Shown: positions 25,914 to 35,332 of the stretch, one piece after another
How the letters are laid out: every line of letters starts with the position of its first letter
Position numbering within the stretch: the stretch's first letter is position 1
Assembly (NCBI GenBank): GCA_030430565.1
Contig: JAUIKS010000001.1
Span: 186,001-250,000, forward strand
DNA: 64,000 nt
DNA from: Polyangia bacterium
GTDB taxonomy: Bacteria; Myxococcota_A; Polyangia; Nannocystales; Nannocystaceae
Reading direction: 5' to 3'
Notes under the pieces: generated by a model
Databases searched by the model: none
Told to the model about the DNA's origin: nothing
What the model saw: the letters and a program-made list of their open reading frames with translations, nothing else
Made by a program: the position numbers and the translations under genes

Positions 25914-28163
25914 TCACTCGATGTCGAGATCCTGCCGCGCGAGCACGAACAGCACGTGCTTGGCGCTCGGGTGGCGGTCGAGGCGCTGCTGCCGGCGCTC
26001 GGCGAGGCTCTCGCGCGTCATGCCGACGATCAGCAGGTCGGCGCTCGCCGAGCGCTCGCCGACCAGCGCGTCGTAGGCCTCCGAGCTCGTCGCCTCGAGG
26101 AACCGGATGTTGCGCTCGGCGATCGGCAGGCGGCCCTGCTCGCACATGTCCCGAAAGCGCTGCTGCTCGGCCGCGAGCTCCTCGCTTGGGAGCGCCGCGA
26201 ACACCCGGATCTCGGCGCGTCGCCAGTCGCGGTGACCGGCGATGATGTACGCGAGCACGATCATCATCTTGGCGTTCGCCTCGTCGTGCCAGGTCAGCCA
26301 CACGTCGATGGTCCGGCGCTCGCGGAAGCGCGAGCCGTCGTCGCGCAGGAACAGCACGTTCTTGCCGATGTCGGCGGCGAGCAGCGAGTCGTCGATCAGC
26401 TCCTCGAGCAGCTCACCGTCGACCCCGGGGCCGTAGTCGAGCAGCATCGTGTTGTTCTCGATCCCCGAGACGCCGGGCGTCTGGAGGATCTGCGCCATCG
26501 CGGAGCGCAGCGAGGGGCTCACCATCGTCGAGACGTACACGCCCGGCATGTCGACCTGCGTCACCTCGATGAGCCGCTCGCGGAGGTTGAGCGCCTTCGT
26601 GTGGGTCTCGGGGTTGAGCATGCCGCGGACCAGCTGAATGTAGGTGCCGACGGCGTGGCGATCGCACAGCCACCCGAGCAGCTGCACCGCGGCGAGCCCG
26701 TCGGTGAGGTTGCGGGGGTTGAGCGCGACGATGCTGGGCCGCCAGCCGGTGCCGTGCTGCGAGAACTGACCGCGCTGCAGCCGGATCTGGATCCACCGCG
26801 TGGTCTGGCTCATCACGCCCAAGAACACCGCGACGATCGACTCGTCGCCCTCGCCCGCGCGCGTGAACCGGGTCATGGCGTAGAAGCCGATCATCGCGCC
26901 GACCGAGAGCAGCGCGAACACCGGGTCCATCAAGAACATCATGAGGCCGCACATGCCGGCGCCGAGCAGGCTGACGTACCAGCGCGTGCGGAAGGTCGGG
27001 CGGTAGTCGGGGTTGGCGGCGAAGTGCTCCAAGAAGCTGATCGCGCACAGCGCCCCGTAGGTGACCATGAAGAACATCGAGATCAGGCGGGCGACGAAGT
27101 CGACATCACCCAGCGCGATGACCACGAGCACGACGACCGTCGTCAGCAGCGTCGCCGCGCGCGGCTCGTTGGCGTCCCCGACCCCGCGCGCGAGGGCGCG
27201 GTTGAGCCCGTCGGGGATAAAGCAGCCGTCGCGCGCGAGCGCCTGCAGCGTCCGCGGCGCGACGAGGAACGAGCCGATCGCCGACGACAGCGTCGCGCAG
27301 CCCAGGCCGATCGGGATGATCGGGCCCCACAGCGCGATCTGCCCCATCACGAGCTGGTCCTCCGCGAGCAGCTCGGGCGTCGCCGAGATCGCCAGCTTCC
27401 AGGCGATGAACACGTAGATCAGCATGCCGGCGATCGTCGCCGACACCGTGCCCCGCGGGATCGAGCGGCGCGGCTCCGCGAGGTCGCCCGACAGCCCGAC
27501 GCCCGCGGTCATGCCCGTGAACGAGGGGAACACGATCGCGAACACAACGAAGAACGGGTCGGCGTCGGCGATCCGCGCGGTCAGGTGCAGCGAGCCGTCG
27601 ACCGGCGGCACCGGGGCGCCGATGAAGAACAGCACCAGCGAGACCGCGAGCACCGACACGACCGCGTACAGGACCTTGACCCCGAGGTCCGCGCCGCGCG
27701 TCAGCATCAGCAGCGCGAGCAGGATCGCGCTCGGCCCGGAGATCATCCGCGTGTCGTAGGGTATCCCCAGCCAGGCCTCGATGGTCGCCGTCATCCCGCT
27801 GAACGCCTCGGCGAACGCGATGATGTAGAACGCGATCGAGATCGCCTGCGAGAGGTACAGCGAGATGCCGATCGCGGACCCGATCCGGATCCCGAACGAG
27901 CGCGAGATGATGAAGTACTCGCCGCCGCCCTCGACCTTGCGATTCGTCGCGATCTCCGAAAGCGCGAGCGCGGTCGGGATCGTGACGAGGTGGCCGATCA
28001 CGATGATCCCGAGCGCGCCGATGAGGCCCACGTGACCGACCGCGTAGCCGAAGCGGAGGAACATAACCGCGCCGAGGATCGTGCTGATCCCGGCGAGGAA
28101 CACCGGGATGGTCCCGAAGCCGTGGCCGCCGTTGTTCGGCGTGTCTGAAGGAGTCTCCGACAT
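25914..28163 (-). CDS. Cation-chloride-cotransporter-like permease (APC superfamily)
   Basis: The product is 749 aa. About twelve transmembrane helices occupy residues 15-440, beginning TIPVFLAGISTILGAVMFLRFGY, with the family stretch ATNRKVEGGGEYFIISRSFG and FPSFTGMTAGVGLSGDL (the APC/CCC sequence around the broken helix 6). A C-terminal cytosolic region of 300 residues ends in a fold like a universal-stress or nucleotide-binding domain (DLLIVGMTRESLAERRQ). This plan matches SLC12-type proteins and their bacterial relatives; the ions or amino acids carried are unknown. It converges on the kinase-AAA gene with an 18-bp gap. Confidence 0.85.
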   Translation of the reverse strand: MSETPSDTPNNGGHGFGTIPVFLAGISTILGAVMFLRFGYAVGHVGLIGALGIIVIGHLVTIPTALALSEIATNRKVEGGGEYFIISRSFGIRIGSAIGISLYLSQAISIAFYIIAFAEAFSGMTATIEAWLGIPYDTRMISGPSAILLALLMLTRGADLGVKVLYAVVSVLAVSLVLFFIGAPVPPVDGSLHLTARIADADPFFVVFAIVFPSFTGMTAGVGLSGDLAEPRRSIPRGTVSATIAGMLIYVFIAWKLAISATPELLAEDQLVMGQIALWGPIIPIGLGCATLSSAIGSFLVAPRTLQALARDGCFIPDGLNRALARGVGDANEPRAATLLTTVVVLVVIALGDVDFVARLISMFFMVTYGALCAISFLEHFAANPDYRPTFRTRWYVSLLGAGMCGLMMFLMDPVFALLSVGAMIGFYAMTRFTRAGEGDESIVAVFLGVMSQTTRWIQIRLQRGQFSQHGTGWRPSIVALNPRNLTDGLAAVQLLGWLCDRHAVGTYIQLVRGMLNPETHTKALNLRERLIEVTQVDMPGVYVSTMVSPSLRSAMAQILQTPGVSGIENNTMLLDYGPGVDGELLEELIDDSLLAADIGKNVLFLRDDGSRFRERRTIDVWLTWHDEANAKMMIVLAYIIAGHRDWRRAEIRVFAALPSEELAAEQQRFRDMCEQGRLPIAERNIRFLEATSSEAYDALVGERSASADLLIVGMTRESLAERRQQRLDRHPSAKHVLFVLARQDLDIE

Positions 28164-28564
28164 TCAAGGGCGAGCGTAGCGACTCCGCGCTTGTCGCAAC
28201 AGCGGTGACGAGCGCCGTCAGCCTGTGTACATACTTTCGCCCCGAGCCCCGCGGGATCAGGTGCAGACGGCGCCCTTCGCCCCAGCGACGCGGGCTCGCG
28301 GACGCGCAGGCCTGCATGTGGAGAGCGTCATCCGGTCGGCGGTGGCGAAGCCGCGCGCTGACCGACCACGGGGCGCGAGCGGACGAGTCGATTGGACCTG
28401 CTCCGCGCCCGTCGACCCGATGATGCCACCGAACTCGCACACCAGCGCCGCCTCGCGCGGGGCTGCGCGTGATCGGCGGGGTGCGACGCGCGTCTTGAGT
28501 GATCGCCCCGCGGCGCGAGGGGGTGCGCGCGGAGGGTGCTTGACGGTGACTCTGGTTTTCGCGC
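28164..28564. other. Gene-free stretch left of the second element
   Basis: These 400 GC-rich bp separate the permease start from the 21-bp repeat. Short frames run on both strands without family features. A kinase C-lobe, which should lie here if the element at 28565 interrupted the kinase at 36007, is not visible in any frame. Confidence 0.4.
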
Positions 28565-28585
28565 CGCCGTCTCCGGCTTGAAGTC
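28565..28585. repeat. Left copy of a perfect 21-bp direct repeat
   Basis: CGCCGTCTCCGGCTTGAAGT plus C is identical to 35345-35365. On the minus strand it reads DFKPETA, the kinase catalytic loop with an unusual Glu-Thr-Ala after FKP in both copies. Here it is preceded by a degenerate F-H where HR should be. Confidence 0.65.
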
Positions 28586-28614
28586 GTGAAACGCTCGAAT
28601 TATGGGAGCTAGAG

Positions 28615-28850
28615 CTACTTTTTGCGACCCTTCGGCCGTTTTGACACGCGCTTGCCCGAGCGCTTGCTCGCGCGATCGAGCAGCTTCGTCGCGTCGCGTG
28701 CGAGATTGACCTGCTGCATGTGCAGGTAGGCCTGCGTCGTCTCAGCTCGCCGTACTCGTCGACGATGATCGCGTGCAGGAGAGAACCATCGGTCAGGTCA
28801 TCCCGCGAGAGGATCTGCGTTCGCGCGCTCGTGTCTCCTGGCTTACGCCG
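28615..28850 (-). pseudogene. Possible remnant of a tyrosine recombinase
   Basis: The minus-strand frame ending at 28615 encodes ETTQAYLHMQQVNLARDA followed by KLLDR and a Lys/Arg-rich tail. T-T-Q-x-Y-L-H is how many tyrosine recombinases carry the nucleophile, and the fragment aligns by eye with the end of the 11844 integrase. Upstream, the meaningful frame changes (TQILSRDDLTDGSLLHAI and VDEYGEL in another register) and no RHRH boxes are visible, so at most a fragment remains. It could also be a remnant of an unrelated gene. Confidence 0.35.
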
Positions 28851-28856
28851 AGGCGC

Positions 28857-31800
28857 TCACAGGGCCTTCGCGCGCTCGTCCTCGCGCGCGCCGACAAGTG
28901 AGCCGGTCAGGAGCGGATCGCAGAGCTCAGCGGCGCGGGGGTAGTGCTCCGCAAACGGTCTGAGGCGCTGACAGCCGATCCGGGTCAGCTCGGGCGCGGA
29001 GATGGGCCACGTGATCGAGCCGTCGGCTCGCCGCCGCCCGATGCGATCCTTGAACGCGGTGAGCGGAGCGCCGGTCTCGGGGTTCCAGGTGATGGCCGTG
29101 AAGTCGTCGCTGGTCGAGGCGATGGCGGATCCGTCGGGAGAGAAGCTGATCTTGTTGACGTGGCCTCGATGGCCGCGCAGGGTCGCCACGAGTTCGAATG
29201 AGGCGGCGTCCCAGACGCGCGCGGTCTTGTCGGTCGAGGCGGTGGCGATGCGGGAGCCGTCAGGCGAGTAGGCGAGCGCCCAGACTCGATCGTCGTGGCC
29301 TTCGAGCGTGGCGATGAGTCGGCCAGTGGTGGCGTCCCAGACGCGCGCGGTCTTATCGTCCGAGGCGGTGGCGATGCGGGCGCCATCGGGCGAATAGGCG
29401 AGCGCCCAGATCCGATCGCCGTGGCCGCGGAGGGTCGTGATGAGCTGACAGGAGGCGACGTCCCAGACGCGCGCGGTGGTGTCGTAGGAGGCGGTGGCGA
29501 TGTGAGCTGCATCGGGCGAGAAGGCCAACGCCTTGACATAGCCCTCGTGGCCTCGGAGCGTGGCGATGAGCTGGCCGGAGGTGGCGTCCCAGACACGCGC
29601 GGTGTTGTCGTAGGATGCGGTCGCAATTCGAGCGCCGTCGGGCGAGTAGCTCAGCGCGATGACGACCTGATCGTGGCCCTGGAGCGTGGCGATGAGCTCG
29701 CCCGAGCGAGCGTCCCAGACGCGCGCGGTGTTGTCGTAGGAGGCGGTCGCTACACGGGCGCTGTCGGGCGAGAAGACCAGCGTCCCGACGAAGTGGCCGT
29801 GGCCTTGGAGCGTGGCGATGAGCTCGCCAGACGCCGCGTCCCAGAGGCGCGCCGAGTTGTCCGCGCTCGCGGTCGCGATGCGCGTGTTGTCCGGGGAGTA
29901 CGCGAGCTCCCAGACCGTGTCCTCGTGGCCTTTGAGCGTGGCGATGAGTCGGCCGGAGGCGGCGTCCCAGACGCGCGCGGTCTTGTCGTAGGAGGCGGTT
30001 GCGACGCGGGCGCCATCGGGCGCATAGGCCAGCCCCCAGACCCGGTCGCTGTGACCTCGAAGCGTGTCGACCCGTCGATCGAAGGTCGTGTCCCAGACGC
30101 GCGCAGTCCGATCCGAGGAGACGGTCGCGATGCGGGAGCCATCGGGCGAGTAGGCGAGCGCCCAGACCCGATCGGTGTGGCCCTGGAAGGTCGCCATGAG
30201 CCGGCCGGAGGCGGCGTCCCAGACGCGCGCCGTCTTGTCCGGGCCCGTGGTCGCGATGCGAGCGCCATCGGGGGCGTAGGCCAGCCCCCACACGCGGTCG
30301 GCGTGGCCCCGCATCGTGGCGATGAGCCGGCCGGAGGCGGCGTCCCAGACGCGCGCCGTCTTATCGTCGGAAGTCGTAGCGATGCGGGAGCCGTCCGGGG
30401 CGTAGGCCAGCGCCCAGACGATGTCGTCGTGGCCGTGCAGCGTGGCGACCAGTCGACCGGACGAGGCGTCCCAGACGCGCGCGGTTTTATCGAACGAGGT
30501 GGTGGCGACGCGCGCGCCATCGGGCGAGAAGGTCAGCGCCCAGATCCTGTCGTCGTGGCCTTCGAGGCTCGCGATGGGGCGGCCGCTCGTAGCGGCCCAG
30601 ATACGCGCGGTGTTGTCGTCGGATCCTGTGGCGATGCGGGAGCCGTCGGGGGAGTAGGCGAGCGCCGAGACGCGGCGGTCGTGCCCTCGCAGCGTGCGAA
30701 TGAGCCGGCCAGAGACGGCGTCCCAGATGCGCGCCGTCGAGTCCTCGGAGGCGGTGGCGACACGGGCGCCGTCGGGCGAGTAGCTCAGCGCTCCGACAGC
30801 GCCGTCGTGGCCGCGCAGCGTGGTGATGAGTCGGCCGGAGGCGGCGTCCCAGACGCGCGCGGTCCGATCGGCGCTCGCGGTGACGACGTGAACGCCGTCG
30901 GGGGAGAAGGCCAGCGCGTCGACGCTGCCACCGTGACCCCGCAGCGCGGTGATGAGCTCCCCGGAGGCGCGATCCCAAACGCGCGCGGTGTGATCATGGG
31001 AGGCGGTGGCGAGGCGCGTACCGTCGGGTGAGAACACGACCGCCCTGACGGCGTCGTCGTGGCCAGCGAGGGTCCGCGCGGGTCGGATGATCGCCGCGTC
31101 GTCGGCCAACACATGCTCGAGGCCGTCGGTCGCCTCGCCGGGTGGAGCTTGATCCCAGTCGGGGCCGTACGCCCCAACGGCCAAGACTCCCAGCATAAGC
31201 GCCTCCCCCTCGGCGTTCTCAGGGATCAGCATCTTGGCGCGCAGACCTCGCTGGACGCTGAGCGAGCGCCGGTTCTCGTCGTCCTTCGTCTCGAGCTCGG
31301 CGTTCTTCTGCTCGACGACGAGCTTCTGCCGCTCGACCTGGCGCTTCTCAGCGCGAAGCTTCGCCTGGCTCGCTTGTACCGACGCGCGGGCGGCTTCTGC
31401 AGCCCGCCACTGCGCCGCCGCGAGCACGCCGAGCACGGCCATCACGATGAGCCCGAGCGCGAGCCCGACCACGACGCGCCGCGACGCGGCTTGCTGCTCA
31501 CGCGTCTCGATCGCCTCGAGCATCACGCGCACTGATTCGAAGCGTCGCTTGCGATCGATCTCGAGCGCGCGCTCGAGCACCCGCCGCAGCCACGTCGGCA
31601 CGTTGCTGTCTGAAGGTGCAGGTTCGCGCACCCCCGAGATCACCGCCTCCTTCAGGCGCGCGAAGGAGTCGCCGGTGAAGGGCCGCTGCCCGTACAGCGC
31701 CTCCCATAGCGTGACCGCGAGCGCGAACTCGTCGGTCCGCTCGTCGACGGGAAGACCAGAAAATTGCTCCGGGGCCATGTACGCCGGCGTCCCCACGATC

Positions 31801-32615
31801 GCGCCAGCGGCGGTCAGCTCGACAGCGAGCGCGCCCTGTTGGCCTCGTGTCGCGTCGCGCTGTGCACGTTCACCGCCGCGCGCCTCCCCCGACCGCGCGA
31901 GACCAAAGTCCATCACGCGGACCCGACCGTCGTCGCCTACCATGATGTTCGAGGGCTTGATATCGCGGTGCAGCAAGCCCTCCGCGTGCGCGGCCGCGAT
32001 CCCGCGCGCCGCCTGCTTCACGACCGAGAGGACCTGTCGCCAACGCGGCCGCTCCTCCTCGACCCACTGGTCGAGCGTGCGGCCGACCACCAGCTCCATC
32101 GACACCCACACGCTGCCCTCGTGGGCGCCGACATCGAACACAGCGACGATGTTGGGATGCGAGAGCTTGGCGAGCGCCTGGGCCTCACGCTGCAGCCGCG
32201 CGCGCGCGGTCACGGGGTCTTGCCCCTGCTGCTTGATCAGCTTGAGCGCGAGCTTGCGATCGAGCTCGGGATCATAGGCGAGATACACGACGCCCATGCC
32301 GCCCTGACCGAGCTTGTCGTGGACGATGTAGCGCCCGATCCGAAGCGGCTCCGAGAGGCTCGGGAACAGCCGCGCGCGCACGATCGCCGCGAGATGATCC
32401 TGCTCCTGCGTGTCGCCGGCGGCCAGATCGCCGAGCTTCGAAGCCGCGGGCGTGGGCGAGGCGGCGGCGACCGTATCGTCAAACGCGACATGCGCGTGAC
32501 TGGACTCGGCGACGACAGTGTCGCCAGCGATCACGGGCTGCTTCTGCAGCCCGCGGGCGGCTTCGTCCGCGGCGCTCGGTTCGTTCTTGCTCGGCACGCC
32601 CCTCCTCGCGAGCAC
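28857..32615 (-). CDS. Membrane-anchored Ser/Thr kinase with 16 WD40 repeats
   Basis: The product is 1252 aa. The kinase (about 95-370) is complete: GQGGMG 103-108, Lys125, HRD 216-218, DFG 236-238, APE 281-283. A transmembrane helix at about 381-402 is followed by a coiled coil (AEKRQVERQKLVVEQKNAEL) and then WD40 repeats of 42 residues, each with GH near the start and WD at the end (TARVWD). I count sixteen, enough for two propellers of eight or one of seven plus extras. The kinase should be cytoplasmic and the propellers periplasmic, forming a receptor kinase that senses proteins or peptides. It sits inside the putative second element. Confidence 0.93.
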   Translation of the reverse strand: MLARRGVPSKNEPSAADEAARGLQKQPVIAGDTVVAESSHAHVAFDDTVAAASPTPAASKLGDLAAGDTQEQDHLAAIVRARLFPSLSEPLRIGRYIVHDKLGQGGMGVVYLAYDPELDRKLALKLIKQQGQDPVTARARLQREAQALAKLSHPNIVAVFDVGAHEGSVWVSMELVVGRTLDQWVEEERPRWRQVLSVVKQAARGIAAAHAEGLLHRDIKPSNIMVGDDGRVRVMDFGLARSGEARGGERAQRDATRGQQGALAVELTAAGAIVGTPAYMAPEQFSGLPVDERTDEFALAVTLWEALYGQRPFTGDSFARLKEAVISGVREPAPSDSNVPTWLRRVLERALEIDRKRRFESVRVMLEAIETREQQAASRRVVVGLALGLIVMAVLGVLAAAQWRAAEAARASVQASQAKLRAEKRQVERQKLVVEQKNAELETKDDENRRSLSVQRGLRAKMLIPENAEGEALMLGVLAVGAYGPDWDQAPPGEATDGLEHVLADDAAIIRPARTLAGHDDAVRAVVFSPDGTRLATASHDHTARVWDRASGELITALRGHGGSVDALAFSPDGVHVVTASADRTARVWDAASGRLITTLRGHDGAVGALSYSPDGARVATASEDSTARIWDAVSGRLIRTLRGHDRRVSALAYSPDGSRIATGSDDNTARIWAATSGRPIASLEGHDDRIWALTFSPDGARVATTSFDKTARVWDASSGRLVATLHGHDDIVWALAYAPDGSRIATTSDDKTARVWDAASGRLIATMRGHADRVWGLAYAPDGARIATTGPDKTARVWDAASGRLMATFQGHTDRVWALAYSPDGSRIATVSSDRTARVWDTTFDRRVDTLRGHSDRVWGLAYAPDGARVATASYDKTARVWDAASGRLIATLKGHEDTVWELAYSPDNTRIATASADNSARLWDAASGELIATLQGHGHFVGTLVFSPDSARVATASYDNTARVWDARSGELIATLQGHDQVVIALSYSPDGARIATASYDNTARVWDATSGQLIATLRGHEGYVKALAFSPDAAHIATASYDTTARVWDVASCQLITTLRGHGDRIWALAYSPDGARIATASDDKTARVWDATTGRLIATLEGHDDRVWALAYSPDGSRIATASTDKTARVWDAASFELVATLRGHRGHVNKISFSPDGSAIASTSDDFTAITWNPETGAPLTAFKDRIGRRRADGSITWPISAPELTRIGCQRLRPFAEHYPRAAELCDPLLTGSLVGAREDERAKAL
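29060..31085 (-). repeat. Tandem 126-bp WD40-coding repeats
   Basis: There are sixteen units, many nearly identical at DNA level (recurrent GGCGTCCCAGACGCGCGCGG in + orientation). High identity in neighbouring units points to recent duplication or gene conversion, as seen in HET-type and other variable WD40 proteins. Confidence 0.85.
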
Positions 32616-32936
32616 CCTGTCCAGGCGCAGAACAGTCGCACCGTAGCGTATCTGGTCGACACCTCACACACAGCCGAGCTTGCCTGCGCCAAGAAGGCGG
32701 AAATCGCCCGTTTGTTCCGCCCGAACGTTGCCAAAACGTAGGGATTTCAGGTCATCACGGGGCGGCCTAGGGAAGGCTTCCCCCTCGAGAACAACCAAAT
32801 CCGTCGGATAGCGACCGATCGGCGGGCTGTGGGAGTTCAGGAGGAGACGGCGTGATTTCGGCTTGGACACGGCGCCGCCAGGGCCCGGTTGGCCGCCAAC
32901 ACCCCGCAGCACGGTTCTCGTCACAGCTGGGGCGGT

Positions 32937-33311
32937 CTACCGGGCTCTCTCGTATCTGTCTCGAGTACGCGGAGGTACGCCCCGAGTAGCTTGGTTGTGC
33001 AGGTTCCGTGGCACAGAGTGGGCATCGACGGCGGCGAGCCCCGGCCGCCCGAGCGTCACGGGAGCCCAAGAGTCCTCCACGACACGAGGTCGTGAACGGA
33101 CGAGCGGATCAGGTCTCAGTCTCTCGGTTACGGTCTCTGCCGTCGCTGAGTTCACTGTGGTCGACGACGACGACACGCTGTCCGTCAGGTCGGGGCCTTC
33201 AGGGCAGCCGACCGCGCACACGAGAAGCGGCGTGAGCAGGATGTGGCGCGCCGAGCTCGGATCCAGGCTCAAGCGCTCATTTCTCTCCGAGCCCCGCGCG
33301 GCGAACTGCAT
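32937..33311 (-). CDS. Possible short lipoprotein, perhaps truncated
   Basis: From ATG 33311 the frame gives 124 aa with a signal peptide ARHILLTPLLVCAVGC (lipobox Cys about residue 36) and a Ser/Thr linker (DSVSSSSTTVNSATAETVTE), just like other lipoproteins here. After the linker the sequence turns into Arg/Pro-rich low-complexity protein without a fold, so the gene may have lost its C-terminal domain by a frameshift. The rest of the 32616-33482 gap holds no other gene I can support. Confidence 0.4.
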   Translation of the reverse strand: MQFAARGSERNERLSLDPSSARHILLTPLLVCAVGCPEGPDLTDSVSSSSTTVNSATAETVTERLRPDPLVRSRPRVVEDSWAPVTLGRPGLAAVDAHSVPRNLHNQATRGVPPRTRDRYERAR

Positions 33312-33482
33312 CGTGCGTCCGCGGTGACACCGAAGCTGGCTGGCAGCCAACGCCAGTCGTCGGAACCTGATCGCTGCGTGGCTTCGCGCGACGATCGCGT
33401 CTCTCAAGCGTCGAGCCAGGGTAAAGACCGGCCAGCTGCTTGACCGCTCCGTGGCGGTCGAGAGTGTGACGGTTCACGACTG

Positions 33483-33914
33483 TCAGTCCAGATGAGTCGC
33501 GTCGTTCTCGACCGCAAACTCCGACTCGAGCAGGGCGCGGACGCGCTTGAAGTCCGCCACGATCTCCGGGACCAGGTCGGTCAGTTGATCTGCGTAGAAC
33601 GGCTGATGAAACGACTCCGGCAGCAGCGCGATCGTGTTGTCGGAGTCTTTCTTGATCGTCCAGTAGCGCGACGGCCGTGGATCGCTGACCTCGAACATGT
33701 ACATCGGCGCGAGCGCCCAGGAATCTTGGTCGTCGATGATCTCGAGCAGGGTTCCGAGACCAAACGGACCGTTGCGCATCGTGATGACGCTGAGCCCTAG
33801 CACAATGTATTCTTTTCCGACCGTAACGTCCGTAGTGCTGAATCCGACGCGGTTGATTGAGAACTCCTCGCGTTGTTCTGAAGTTGGGCTTGTTTGGATG
33901 CATCGAACCTTCAT
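33483..33914 (-). CDS. Putative immunity protein of the mini-RHS toxin
   Basis: The 143-aa soluble, acidic product has its start codon overlapping the stop codon of the RHS toxin gene by 4 bp (ATG at 33914, toxin stop at 33911-33913). Beta-rich N-terminus (GKEYIVLGLSVITMRNGPFG; LLEIIDDQDSWALAPMYMFEV) and an acidic C-terminal helix. RHS and CDI toxins are followed by a small cognate immunity gene in just this position, and the acidity fits binding to a basic toxin end. I recognise no named immunity family. Confidence 0.6.
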   Translation of the reverse strand: MKVRCIQTSPTSEQREEFSINRVGFSTTDVTVGKEYIVLGLSVITMRNGPFGLGTLLEIIDDQDSWALAPMYMFEVSDPRPSRYWTIKKDSDNTIALLPESFHQPFYADQLTDLVPEIVADFKRVRALLESEFAVENDATHLD

Positions 33915-35044
33915 TTTGTATCCGTCGTAATCTTGGTCTTGGGTTCAACGACCTGTCCGCTCGCGTTGTTTCGGTACGCGTGGACCTCGATCCTGGTCCC
34001 TTCAGTCGTCTTGTAATTACTGCTCTTTATCTTCGACCAGTCGTCGGTCGTTCCTCCATACTGACTCTTGAGGCGCGCAATGTCATTGATGGGCTTCTTA
34101 TGTCCGGCGCCGGCCATGGTTCGAGCGCTTGGAGAGACAATCTCGCTCATCTGTTGCTCGCTGGCGAGTGATTTCCGCAGCCTGTTGTAGTCCGCTGCGT
34201 TGTGCGCACGGCCCATGGCTCGGGCGACAGGACGGGCTGCTTTTTGACCTGCCGACGCGGCCTTCCCCGCGCGAACCATCAACGCGGCGCCGCGGACAAC
34301 CGCGTGTAGCGTCATGCTCTCCGCCGCGGCGAGCACCATCCCGGGGGGTCCACAGCTGATCGCCGCTGCCTCGAGCTGGTTCAGGACACGATCGAGCTGG
34401 TCCAGTGTCCGGGCGGTCTGCTTGGCCTGCCTGCGTTGGTAGCGAGCGTGCGCGGCGCGAAGCTCCGGGGTCCAGGTCGATTTGATCTGGTGCTCGACCT
34501 TGCAGTCGACGCAGAGTCCGTTGAGATCGGGCGCCCGCGCCGGGTTGTTTCCCGCGAACGAGAACCCGTTTCGTTCGCTCGCGGCGAGCGCTGTTGGGCC
34601 GGGGGCGGTGAGCGTCAGCGGGTCCGGTGAAGCCCACCGCCCGAGCAGCGGCAGGTAGTGACGAACGCCCACGGCGAGGGCGCCCGTGATCGGCTCATGC
34701 TCCTTGCCCGTGAAGCCGTAGACCGATAGTGAGCGCTCGCGGTCGCTCCACTGGACCCACCGACCTCCGAAGGGGTCGTGGGCCTCGCCGCCGATCACCT
34801 GGCCCTCGAGGTTGGTTACGAGCGCCGTCGAGCCGAGGCGATCGTTGACGTAAAAGCGCGTGTTCTCGTCCGGCGTGAGCGGCCCGGGCTGCTGGTCAGG
34901 AGAGCACCCCTCGCACCCGGGGAGGAGCCCGAAGACGATGGCCAGGGGCGCGTGCGCAATCCGTTGGTTTCGCGCTCGCGCCCAAATTTGGGTGAGTATG
35001 AGCGTGGCGCTGAGCAGCGAGAGAAGGACGGCGAGGATGTTCAT
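33911..35044 (-). CDS. Mini-RHS polymorphic toxin
   Basis: The product is 377 aa, whereas RHS proteins are usually well over 1000. It starts with a hydrophobic N-terminal helix (MNILAVLLSLLSATLILTQI) and a second one with GCEGC that could be a lipobox. The last RHS core unit is present (YVNDRLGSTALVTNLEGQV, GFTGKEHEP and the conserved end YLPLLGRWASPDPL), then a linker and a variable C-terminal domain of about 110 residues (DIARLKSQYGGTTDDWSKIK, GTRIEVHAYRNNASGQ). The C-terminus is the expected toxin domain, resembling small basic nuclease-type RHS ends; its activity is unknown. The whole RHS cage is missing, so delivery must differ or the gene is a displaced cassette. Confidence 0.75.
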   Translation of the reverse strand: MNILAVLLSLLSATLILTQIWARARNQRIAHAPLAIVFGLLPGCEGCSPDQQPGPLTPDENTRFYVNDRLGSTALVTNLEGQVIGGEAHDPFGGRWVQWSDRERSLSVYGFTGKEHEPITGALAVGVRHYLPLLGRWASPDPLTLTAPGPTALAASERNGFSFAGNNPARAPDLNGLCVDCKVEHQIKSTWTPELRAAHARYQRRQAKQTARTLDQLDRVLNQLEAAAISCGPPGMVLAAAESMTLHAVVRGAALMVRAGKAASAGQKAARPVARAMGRAHNAADYNRLRKSLASEQQMSEIVSPSARTMAGAGHKKPINDIARLKSQYGGTTDDWSKIKSSNYKTTEGTRIEVHAYRNNASGQVVEPKTKITTDTK

Positions 35045-35332
35045 GTCCCCGGTGGTCGGCCTCGATTCTCGATCGTTGCGTGGCGCGTGAATTTAACGTC
35101 ACCAATAAGGTTGGCGAACCGGCGACGCGCTCGCGTTGATTCGAGGTAGCGGTGGCGAGCTCCGTCGCTTGTTTCGCGATACGAGGGACGGCGCAGAAGT
35201 TCGACGACGGAGATCTACCTGCACCTCGCGCCACGTACCCTGAAGGAGGCGATCCGCGACCTGCGATCGGGCAGGAGGCACGATGCGGGCAGCGATGGAT
35301 CGCGCAGTAAAAAACGAAAAATGATCAGTACC

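Noticed and set aside
29295..31031. Plus-strand repetitive frame of 578 codons
   Set aside because: It is the antisense of the WD40 repeats; its repetitiveness reflects the real gene.
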